Positions 1 to 6,357 of a stretch of DNA of 25,325 nt are shown here, one piece after another. This stretch comes from a virus: positions 1-25,325 of IMG/VR virus record IMGVR_UViG_3300025889_000870; one strand, written 5' to 3'. The stretch's first letter is position 1. Every line of letters starts with the position of its first letter. Made by a program: the position numbers and the translations under genes. The notes below the pieces were generated by a model that did not search any database, was not told the DNA's origin, and saw only the letters and a program-made list of their open reading frames with translations.

Positions 1-682
1 CCTCAACAACCTTCTGGTTAATCACCTTGCGGTTCATAATCGCTTCGACTTCATCCATGTCAAAGTCGTTGCCCTTGCGCGTGACCTTATCCAGTTGATC
101 TTTGACCCCGCAATCAATCACATAGGTGCGCGGTGCGACAAGAAAGCCCTCGCGGATTAAAGTCGTGATTTCAATCTGGTGTGAGCAATTGCTGAATACG
201 TTGCGCAGTCCCTTGCCATCGCCACGGTTAGGCGTAGCTGTGAAGCCCACGATTTCTGCGTCAGGGTTATCTTCTTTCACTGCGTCGATAACCCGAACAT
301 ATGTATCTGCTGCAGCGTGGTGGCTTTCGTCCACGACGACCATATCGAATACGGGACGATCCCGCAGATTGCGTTCGCGTGAGATTGTTTGCACCATAGA
401 GAATACGGCACTACCGTCCCAGTTTTTCATGGTGCCGTTTACGATGCTTGTTGTGATGTACGGGTTGATGCGCTCGAACTTGGATTTGTTTTGATCAACA
501 AGTTCATCTCTATGCTGCATCACGAGAATCTTTTTGCCATCCTTGAATCTACGCCCAATGAGAGCGGACATCATAATGGTCTTACCTGCGCCTGTGGGGG
601 CGACTACAATTGTATTGCTGTGCTTGTCGAGTGCTTTACATGCATCATCGACAGCCGCCTCTTGATAGGGGCGCAGTAACAT
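1..682 (-). CDS. Superfamily 2 DEAD/DEAH-type helicase, N-terminal part
   Basis: The visible 227 residues form the first RecA-like domain of an SF2 DNA/RNA helicase of the ResIII/UvsW/SSL2 type. A Q-like LRPYQ lies at residues 3-7, Walker A APTGAGKT at 28-35, motif II DESHH at 118-122 and motif III TATP at 148-151. The family unwinds or remodels nucleic acid using ATP; phage members serve replication, recombination or fork restart. The second helicase domain lies beyond the left edge, so the gene is partial at its 3' end. The start is the ATG at 682: GGAG at 690-693 is a well placed ribosome binding site and an in-frame stop lies shortly upstream. It is the last visible gene of the cassette with the ssDNA-binding protein and Sak4-like ATPase, separated by a structured 97-base gap. 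Confidence 0.93.
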   Translation of the reverse strand, partial: MLLRPYQEAAVDDACKALDKHSNTIVVAPTGAGKTIMMSALIGRRFKDGKKILVMQHRDELVDQNKSKFERINPYITTSIVNGTMKNWDGSAVFSMVQTISRERNLRDRPVFDMVVVDESHHAAADTYVRVIDAVKEDNPDAEIVGFTATPNRGDGKGLRNVFSNCSHQIEITTLIREGFLVAPRTYVIDCGVKDQLDKVTRKGNDFDMDEVEAIMNRKVINQKVVE

Positions 683-711
683 GTTGGGACTCCATTTGAT
701 CTAGAAAGTGA

Positions 712-744
712 GGGGGTATTTGGCCCACGGCCCCCTTTCCGTGG
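712..744 (-). promoter_or_regulatory. Candidate H-type RNA pseudoknot in the helicase leader
   Basis: Read on the minus strand, CCACGG (744-739) pairs with CCGTGG (730-725) in a 6-bp hairpin with loop AAAGGGGG. The loop GGGGG (735-731) is complementary to CCCCC (716-712), which follows after the 8-nt linker GCCAAATA. Stem 6 bp, loop 3 nt, stem 5 bp and loop 8 nt fit classical H-type pseudoknot geometry. It ends 18 nt before the Shine-Dalgarno of the helicase gene, so a role in translation control or attenuation is possible. A plain hairpin is the alternative; no U-tract follows, so an intrinsic terminator is unlikely. Pairing was judged by eye; function is inference. Confidence 0.4.
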
Positions 745-779
745 TCTAGCAGGTGCGGAGTGACCTGTGCCGCTAGATA

Positions 780-1391
780 TTACCGATTAGCCCAACTTGG
801 TGCTGCACCTGTTGCCTGTGGTTGAGGCGTTGGTGCTTGCGCTGCCGCTGCAGGTGTCTGCATGACTGGCGCTTGACCAGATGGGATAAAATCCTTTTGA
901 TTCGGCGTTAAGGCTGCTGTTAGCTTGTTGCTATCAGAGTAGCCATTGTTGCCTTTCTTGATGCCAACTTTAGCGCAAATCTCCATTCCATTCAAGTCCA
1001 TGACACCTGAGATATTTCGACGCTGCTGCGCCTCTGGTGACATGTCGCTTGGATCAAGACTATTTGCGCTTTCGATGATTTGACGCAATGTCTGCAAACC
1101 AATCTCTTTGGCCTGTGGAATACCGCTCTGGCCCATCTTGTCTCCATCGACAAAGATGCGATCCCAGAACTTACGGCGATCATGTTCACCGCCCACGATT
1201 GTGAACTCTAGCTCCATCCACTTGGCTTTTGATGATTGTGATTGCTTGAACCACTGACCTGCGCCGAACTCTTGAAGTTCGATGTCGCCCATCTTGACGA
1301 CGATCACGGCACGGCACACTGTGCCTGCAGGGATTAGAGTGCGCTCCATTTGTGGTGCGTCTGATACGGGTGCATTATTTAAATTAAGCAT
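780..1391 (-). CDS. DUF669-like phage ssDNA-binding protein
   Basis: This 203-aa protein resembles the DUF669 family of phage recombination/replication accessory proteins, thought to bind ssDNA. The visible match is a central beta-rich part (KWMELEFTIVGG, then a conserved FWDRIF), a helix with GLQTLRQIIES, and a later segment (ICAKVGIKKGNNGYSDSNK). The C-terminus is a low-complexity Ala/Pro/Gln tail ending PSWANR, without the acidic tip usual in bacterial SSBs. I chose the ATG at 1391, which overlaps the stop of the ATPase gene by 8 bp (ATGCTTAA) and has a GGAG upstream; a TTG at 1433 would add 14 residues but lacks support. Location between a Sak4-like ATPase and a helicase supports a cognate SSB role. 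The family call is from memory of its motifs. Confidence 0.72.
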   Translation of the reverse strand: MLNLNNAPVSDAPQMERTLIPAGTVCRAVIVVKMGDIELQEFGAGQWFKQSQSSKAKWMELEFTIVGGEHDRRKFWDRIFVDGDKMGQSGIPQAKEIGLQTLRQIIESANSLDPSDMSPEAQQRRNISGVMDLNGMEICAKVGIKKGNNGYSDSNKLTAALTPNQKDFIPSGQAPVMQTPAAAAQAPTPQPQATGAAPSWANR

Positions 1392-2256
1392 TTGCGATTT
1401 CTCCTTCGCTAGAATTTTGAACGTTTGGATCAACGAAATCCAATGGACGCTCTGATTGCAATGGGCCTGTTGACATCTTTGCCATCAGTTTACCCAAGTG
1501 CGGTTCTTCCAATGTGTCGAGCCTACCAGACCGATCTTTGGCAGGGTAGCCCCATTCGTTTAGGGCACCGCAGACGAAGGCACGAAATGGTCCATTGTCT
1601 CCCCCAAGGACAGCCATCGTGATCACTTCGTCTACGATTCCCGGCAATTCGCGTCCAGTCTTACTCCCCTCGATCTGTAACGCGTATTGCTTTCTGCCAT
1701 AATCATCGGTAACTTCGTCTAGGATGCCGACGAAAATGACATTCTTTTCGCGAATATGCTGCAAGTGTGTAAGCCATGCCATCATTTCGCGACCGTGCAT
1801 GCCGTAGGCCGCACGAGTGTCCAACTTGCCAGTCCTATCGGATCGTGCTTCTGGCTGTTGTTGGCACCACTGAAAACATAGGCGACCTGCGACTGTGATT
1901 GAGTCAACAAAGATCGTGCTAAACTTCGACATAATCTCTTGAGGATCGCCATATGTTTGCACAACGTAATCGTAATGTGCTTGGCTATATGGCTGATCCT
2001 CTGACAATGATGGGTTTGGCCCACCAATGTAGCATGCAAAGTCACGGCATTCTGCCCATGTTTGAGGACGGATAACGTCGATGGGGTATCCTTCGATAGC
2101 CGCATCACCCGCTTCTAAGTCCATAAAGAGTGTAGTGTTAGGCTCTAGTGTACGAGCCAATGTTGTTTTGCCTACGCCGCTTGCGCCACATACGACGATC
2201 TTATGACCGCGCTTTTCTGCAAGACGTTGTTCGGCTGTGATAATTTGTAAACCCAT
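1384..2256 (-). CDS. Sak4-like/AAA_24 phage recombination ATPase
   Basis: This 290-aa P-loop ATPase has Walker A GASGVGKT at residues 24-31, a DLEAGD segment at 46-51 and a Walker B-like TIFVDS at 114-119. The pattern matches the AAA_24 phage nucleotide-binding proteins that include Sak4, a RecA-core ssDNA annealing protein which works with a cognate SSB. It probably anneals ssDNA for phage recombination or replication repair. The start is the ATG at 2256, which shares one base with the upstream stop (TAATG) and follows a GAGGTGG ribosome binding site. An earlier TTG at 2304 would add a basic, Trp/Arg-rich 16-residue tail that looks like read-through of the neighbour. The DUF669 protein follows with an 8-bp overlap. 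Other RecA-like roles, such as helicase loading, cannot be excluded. Confidence 0.83.
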   Translation of the reverse strand: MGLQIITAEQRLAEKRGHKIVVCGASGVGKTTLARTLEPNTTLFMDLEAGDAAIEGYPIDVIRPQTWAECRDFACYIGGPNPSLSEDQPYSQAHYDYVVQTYGDPQEIMSKFSTIFVDSITVAGRLCFQWCQQQPEARSDRTGKLDTRAAYGMHGREMMAWLTHLQHIREKNVIFVGILDEVTDDYGRKQYALQIEGSKTGRELPGIVDEVITMAVLGGDNGPFRAFVCGALNEWGYPAKDRSGRLDTLEEPHLGKLMAKMSTGPLQSERPLDFVDPNVQNSSEGEIANA

Positions 2257-2654
2257 TAGTCCACCTCTTCGATTGTGAAACCACCAACCTCTACCGTGCG
2301 GCAAGGCTCCAATACTTCTTTGATTGAAGGTGGTGCTGTTGTGTACTTACGCTCTTCTACTGCGAGTGTAAGTTTGCCATAGTGACGAGCTTCGTTCTCA
2401 GGCATTTCTTGCAATGCTCTGCCTAGCTCGTCTTGATCCCACGTAACTTTCTTGCGGACAACAGCTTTTAACTTTCTGTTGCCTGCCACGATGTACGTGG
2501 TGCCAAAGTCTTTGCCATCTGCGCGTAATGCGTCACGCGCTACAGATAGCCACATATCTGAGATTTGTTCTTCAACGTCTTTTAGCTCCGCACGTAGCTC
2601 GGCAACGATGACTTTTAATTCATCTCGACGTTCGAACAGTTCATTACTGTCCAT
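2256..2654 (-). CDS. Small coiled-coil protein of the recombination cassette
   Basis: I do not recognise a family with certainty. The 132-aa protein starts with a charged heptad-like helix (about residues 3-45, rich in Glu, Leu, Arg), followed by a mixed segment with a basic patch (GNRKLKAVVRKKVTWDQ) and an acidic C-terminus (TIEEVD). The start ATG has GGAG seven bases upstream. Its stop codon is fused to the start of the Sak4-like ATPase gene (TAATG), so the two are probably made together. Such short proteins often accompany Sak4/DUF669 pairs in phages; a role as a partner of the ATPase is an inference from position only. Confidence 0.75.
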   Translation of the reverse strand: MDSNELFERRDELKVIVAELRAELKDVEEQISDMWLSVARDALRADGKDFGTTYIVAGNRKLKAVVRKKVTWDQDELGRALQEMPENEARHYGKLTLAVEERKYTTAPPSIKEVLEPCRTVEVGGFTIEEVD

Positions 2655-2711
2655 GTCAGTCTCCGCGTTAAATTTTTCTAGAGACTTAGACTTAGTAAAG
2701 TATGGGATTTA

Positions 2712-2717
2712 TGTCAA
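2712..2717 (-). promoter_or_regulatory. Isolated TTGACA box, possible -35 element
   Basis: A perfect TTGACA reads on the minus strand over the stop codon of the nuclease gene, 58 bases before the 132-aa gene. At 16-18 bp spacing the only candidate -10 is TAAGTC, a poor match that is part of a direct repeat TAAGTCTAAGTC. It could be a weak or activator-dependent promoter for the Sak4 cassette, or chance. Confidence 0.2.
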
Positions 2718-3088
2718 CCACTTTTTTTAGAAAGGTAGATTTCGATGTTGTGAACAGCCTTCATCAACTTCTTTTTTAGTTTAAATTCAGGGGTTTCCAC
2801 GCCTTTGGCATCTTCGATGATGTGTTCCCACTCGCCGTCCTTAGTTTCTTTATCGTACTGAAAGTCAGCAACGTAGGTGCAAATCTTCTGACCATTTACT
2901 GTGATAATAAAGCGCGGCTGCAGTTCTAAATTCTGCACACGACCTGCTCTTTCGAGAGACTTTAGATATAAATACCGCTGCGATTCCCACTTGGAATCGA
3001 ATGTAATCCCATCCACCACGGTCTTCTTGTTACCGTACTTCGGCCTTGACCTTTTAAGTTTGGGATTATATGTTGGTTTTGAGTACAT
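2714..3088 (-). CDS. DUF1064 phage nuclease (PD-(D/E)XK-like)
   Basis: This 124-aa protein has the hallmarks of DUF1064, a phage endonuclease-like family often encoded with recombination genes. It begins with YGNKKTVVDG, then SKWESQRY, YVADFQY and a late IEDAKGVETPEFKLKKKLM. Glu35, Asp75 and the EDAK at 92-95 are likely active-site residues of a PD-(D/E)XK fold. It may cut branched or flap DNA during replication or recombination; this is family-level inference. I chose the ATG at 3088. A GTG at 3151 would extend it by 21 residues and overlap the plus-strand regulator gene more deeply. Neither start has a clear Shine-Dalgarno sequence. The start codon lies one base from that of the divergent regulator. 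Confidence 0.8.
   Translation of the reverse strand: MYSKPTYNPKLKRSRPKYGNKKTVVDGITFDSKWESQRYLYLKSLERAGRVQNLELQPRFIITVNGQKICTYVADFQYDKETKDGEWEHIIEDAKGVETPEFKLKKKLMKAVHNIEIYLSKKSG
3046..3074 (+). promoter_or_regulatory. Candidate sigma70 promoter for the plus-strand regulator
   Basis: TTGACC at 3046-3051 and TATGTT at 3069-3074 are separated by 17 bp; an overlapping TATATG is an alternative -10. A start site near 3081 would leave a leader of only about 9 nt before the ATG at 3090. The promoter lies inside the coding sequence of the divergent nuclease gene. Identified by eye. Confidence 0.4.
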
Positions 3089-3089
3089 T

Positions 3090-3311
3090 ATGGGAGTTAT
3101 GCTAGTGCCTAAGCCATCAAAATACAAGTCTATAGGTGTCAGCACAGACACTTATGAGAAAATAGTTCAAATGGCGGAGAAAGAACGCCGCAACATTTCG
3201 CAGCAATTGTCACTGCTCGTTGATCGTGAATATGAATCTTACGGTATGACACGACAGCCCACACCTGCTCGTGTTATCACAGGTGGGCTATCCGCAATCA
3301 TTGAAGACTAA
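3090..3311 (+). CDS. Ribbon-helix-helix (Arc/CopG-type) regulator
   Basis: This is the only plus-strand gene I can support. The 73-aa product has the order expected of a ribbon-helix-helix DNA-binding domain: a strand (KYKSIGVS, about residues 11-18), helix A (DTYEKIVQMAEKER), a turn and helix B (NISQQLSLLVDREYES). Such dimers bind palindromic operators and usually repress, so this may govern the early/late switch or its own synthesis. Start choice is uncertain: the ATG at 3090 has a weak GAG upstream, while the ATG at 3099 has GGGAG only two bases away. Its stop overlaps the stop of the convergent 1015-aa gene by 2 bp within the shared CTAA at 3308-3311, leaving no room for a terminator. Confidence 0.75.
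   Translation: MGVMLVPKPSKYKSIGVSTDTYEKIVQMAEKERRNISQQLSLLVDREYESYGMTRQPTPARVITGGLSAIIED
3135..3152. promoter_or_regulatory. Short inverted repeat within the regulator gene, possible operator
   Basis: GTGTC (3136-3140) and GACAC (3147-3151) form an inverted repeat around AGCACA, with flanking bases partly extending the symmetry. It lies 45 bases upstream of the nuclease start, where a minus-strand promoter would be expected. A ribbon-helix-helix operator is possible but the repeat is short and inside a coding region. Confidence 0.2.
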
Positions 3312-6300
3312 AGAAGCCCTGCGCTTCCAAGACCCCCTAGTAGTGTAGAAGCTACATAGGGGTTTCTTTTTGCGCGTTCACGCAGGCTTTGCTGCTGCTG
3401 AAAAACGCGTGGGTCTATTGTTCGGGTTATCTGCATATCTTCTGCTGTTACCGGGGGAAGCACTTGCGGAACAGTTGTTCGGCTTGTGCGCGGCTGTTCC
3501 GGGGGAGTTCCGCGAACCTGCTGGGGAGAAGTAAGTAGCTGACCCAACCCCTGACGAGTTGCTACCTGACCGCGATTGATAGCTCCAAGTGTAGCACCTA
3601 CACCCTTTACTGCCCCTGCTGCCCGTTGAGTTAACGGCACACCTTCACCAGTAACTTGCGCTGCTGATTCATTCAGTGCTTGCGTTAGGCTTTGTGCTGC
3701 TGCTTGTGGGCTTGTACGACCTGCTTTAACTTCTAACGCACGGCGCATAACTGTTGGGTTGTTCATCATATAGTTCAGTACACGGAAGCGACCCGCTTTG
3801 GGGATGTTCTTCATTGGGTTTGTGAACTGACCTGTACGAATAGCGTCTGCAGCTAGTGAGCCTGCGCCTCTTGCTCCTGTGTCACGCAAGAAAACAAGAT
3901 CATCTGCTAATTGCTTTATGTCTTTGACTGCTTGCTCTCCAAGAACTTTGTTCAGCATTTCTGGCTTGTAAGAGTCCAGCGCGTTACGAAGAGAGTAAGC
4001 TGCTTTTTCGTTAATGAAGATATCTTCGTCTACAGAACCAAGAATATCATTAACAATTGTTCGTCTTATTGTGTTTTGAGCTTCCGGGCTGTCGTCAAAA
4101 AACTTTAGGATGCGATTCATTTGCGCACGGGTCATGTTGCGATTTGTGATCGCTGCTGCTGCTTCTTCTGGGTCTAGGTTGCCTGAGTTCAAACGGCGCA
4201 AGATGCTAGACTGAGATGCTTCTTCTAGCCCGACTTGTGCATCACGAACGCTACGCAATGTTTGAACAATGCCTGCGTCTGGGTTTTGAGCCACGATGCG
4301 CTGTAGCGTTGCATCATCAATCTTTTTAACGCCACCGTAAGCCAATGATTTTGCTAGATTTTGAACTTCACCCCACTGATCGCCAAACAATAGCTTACCA
4401 GTTTTGTCTTTGTTCATACGCTTGATTTTACCGTAGAACTGAACACCGTTAAACTTCGTTGGGTCTGCAAAGTCTTTGTTGGAATCAAGCAATGCTTCGT
4501 CAAGGTAACGCTTTGCTAGGTCTTGCCGAACAACTTCCTTTTGTCCTTTTGCTGCTTCTAATGCAGCTTCAATCCGCGCTGGACTTTGAATAATTTTGTC
4601 GTAGTTGCGACCAACTTCCAGCTTAACATTCACTCCCGGTTCGCCAAGATTCCGAACAATTCCTAAGTTTTCTAAGCGATTGAACATGCGCATCTCTGCG
4701 CGATAGGCTTTGTTTGCATCTTGCAACAAGCTCATAGCTGTACGCATTTTAGCTGCATTGCCAGAGCCACCAACGCCAGTTAGTTTAACGTTTCCGCTCA
4801 ACATATTGTCAACATTATTTCGTAGATCGACCAAAAGACGGCGAGGCGTAGTATCTGAAATACTTAGGCGTGGGTCCATCAAGGTATCTTGAATGTTTTT
4901 ACGCAACGCACGAAGACCGTTGAATGAAGTGAATCCTACTTCTGATCCTTTATTCACAAGATCGTTAATCTGTGCGCCAATCGCAGTAAATTCATCAGGT
5001 GCCGTAGATGCTGCACCGCCGTATCTGCTATCAATAACATCATCAAAGCGCGTCTTTAACGCACGAATATCAAAGACTGGAAGTTCTCCACCTTCAACCT
5101 GAACTGTTCTGCCATTTATTGTGATAGGGCCAGTGATTTCTGCAAGTTTGTCATCAACAGCCTTGTAGCTTGTATTTGCGCCCTTCGCGAACTCATCATA
5201 ATTATACATGAGGACATCAAGCACCGCGTCATCAATCTCAGTACCTTCTTTCGTTGACTTTGTAAGAAGGGAGATTGTTTCATCAATCGCTTTCATATGC
5301 GCTTCTTGGGCATCATCCAACGCACGTTGCAACTGATTTGCTTTATTCGGCGCAGAATCAGCAATGACTTTCGCAAGATCATCAGTGGTTGCACCTGCGA
5401 CAATCTGTCCAGATTCATCCATGATACCTGCTTCCTTGAGTAGTTTCTCCTTTTTGTTAAGGGCAAAAACTACGTTTTGAACAGCACGTTTTTCTTTTCC
5501 TGAAATTGCTTCTGCGATCTGTGAGGCACGAGATACTGCTGCAGGCATACCCGCTGCTTCGTAGCTCGGCATACCGCCCTCATCCATGATCCGCAGGGCT
5601 TGTTCGGCTTGTGCCTGACCTAACTGACGTTCACCTTGCCCCATAGCACGAGCGGCTGCACTTGCACCTTTACCTGCACCCTGAATCAAGGCTCGGCCTG
5701 CTTTAAAAGTACCCATAGTAACAAGGTCAATGCTACCTGCTAAAGCACCTTCGATAGCTGCTTGCTTGGCAACTTCAGTACCAGTTTGCTTCTGCAGTCC
5801 AAGAATGTTTTCTAGACCTTCCTCAAGAAGCTGACCACCTGCTGCACCTACACCCGCACCAACCGCACCACCGATAAGAGTTGGCGCACCGATGATCCCA
5901 CCGATGATAGAACCGATTGTTTCAGGAGCCAGACCTGCAACATCAGCAAGATCACGACCAAGACGGAAGCCCTCTTCTTCAATGATTAGGTTCTTTTCAA
6001 TTGGTTCGTAGCCTAGCTTTGCTTGACCTTCAGGGGTCAATGCCAAGCGACCTTTGGAATCTTTAGTAAAACCAGACTCGCCAACCTTTTGACGCAGTAG
6101 GTTTTCTTTTTCCTGTGGCGTTTCCATAAAAGAAAGAGCCGCACGAATACCACCCTTTGCGCCAGTGGTGTAATCAAAATTACCTAAGTCTTTGCCAGTA
6201 GATGATGAGCTTAACTCTTCAAAAGATTTTGGACGCGCCATACCTAAAGAACTACCGCGAGACTGAGAAGCACGAAACTTTTTTAATTGTTCTTGCGGAG

Positions 6301-6355
6301 ATAGTTGTTTTTGCTGACTTTCTCTAAATTTGCGTAATTGCTCTTGAGGTGTCAT
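3308..6355 (-). CDS. Large putative internal virion/DNA-ejection protein
   Basis: This 1015-aa protein is the largest in the window. The N-terminus carries two copies of a short motif, PQEQLRKFRESQ and PQEQLKKFRASQ (residues 3-14 and 20-31). About residues 145-175 form a glycine-zipper-like hydrophobic segment (IIGGIIGAP, AVGAGVGAAGG) able to enter a membrane. The rest is mostly helical, Ala/Lys/Glu-rich, with a Pro/Thr/Arg-rich stretch near residue 960 and a final hydrophobic end (STLLGGLGSAGLL). Long helical proteins with one membrane-active segment encoded after the tail genes are typical of internal or ejected virion proteins of short-tailed phages, hence the proposal; no enzymatic motif was found. 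It follows the 621-aa gene by 2 bp with AGGAG as ribosome binding site. A tape-measure-like role is the main alternative. Confidence 0.82.
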   Translation of the reverse strand: MTPQEQLRKFRESQQKQLSPQEQLKKFRASQSRGSSLGMARPKSFEELSSSSTGKDLGNFDYTTGAKGGIRAALSFMETPQEKENLLRQKVGESGFTKDSKGRLALTPEGQAKLGYEPIEKNLIIEEEGFRLGRDLADVAGLAPETIGSIIGGIIGAPTLIGGAVGAGVGAAGGQLLEEGLENILGLQKQTGTEVAKQAAIEGALAGSIDLVTMGTFKAGRALIQGAGKGASAAARAMGQGERQLGQAQAEQALRIMDEGGMPSYEAAGMPAAVSRASQIAEAISGKEKRAVQNVVFALNKKEKLLKEAGIMDESGQIVAGATTDDLAKVIADSAPNKANQLQRALDDAQEAHMKAIDETISLLTKSTKEGTEIDDAVLDVLMYNYDEFAKGANTSYKAVDDKLAEITGPITINGRTVQVEGGELPVFDIRALKTRFDDVIDSRYGGAASTAPDEFTAIGAQINDLVNKGSEVGFTSFNGLRALRKNIQDTLMDPRLSISDTTPRRLLVDLRNNVDNMLSGNVKLTGVGGSGNAAKMRTAMSLLQDANKAYRAEMRMFNRLENLGIVRNLGEPGVNVKLEVGRNYDKIIQSPARIEAALEAAKGQKEVVRQDLAKRYLDEALLDSNKDFADPTKFNGVQFYGKIKRMNKDKTGKLLFGDQWGEVQNLAKSLAYGGVKKIDDATLQRIVAQNPDAGIVQTLRSVRDAQVGLEEASQSSILRRLNSGNLDPEEAAAAITNRNMTRAQMNRILKFFDDSPEAQNTIRRTIVNDILGSVDEDIFINEKAAYSLRNALDSYKPEMLNKVLGEQAVKDIKQLADDLVFLRDTGARGAGSLAADAIRTGQFTNPMKNIPKAGRFRVLNYMMNNPTVMRRALEVKAGRTSPQAAAQSLTQALNESAAQVTGEGVPLTQRAAGAVKGVGATLGAINRGQVATRQGLGQLLTSPQQVRGTPPEQPRTSRTTVPQVLPPVTAEDMQITRTIDPRVFQQQQSLRERAKRNPYVASTLLGGLGSAGLL

Positions 6356-6357
6356 AA

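Noticed and set aside
126-679. Two plus-strand frames near the left edge
   Set aside because: Both are antisense to the helicase, whose Walker A, DESHH and TATP motifs are clear.
725-744. Intrinsic terminator between the ssDNA-binding protein and helicase genes
   Set aside because: The 6-bp hairpin is followed by GCCAAATACCCCC and not by a U-tract, and the helicase gene has no visible promoter of its own.
3089-3151. GTG start at 3151 for the nuclease gene
   Set aside because: The extra 21 residues do not resemble the family N-terminus and would lie fully antisense to the regulator gene; no Shine-Dalgarno is present.
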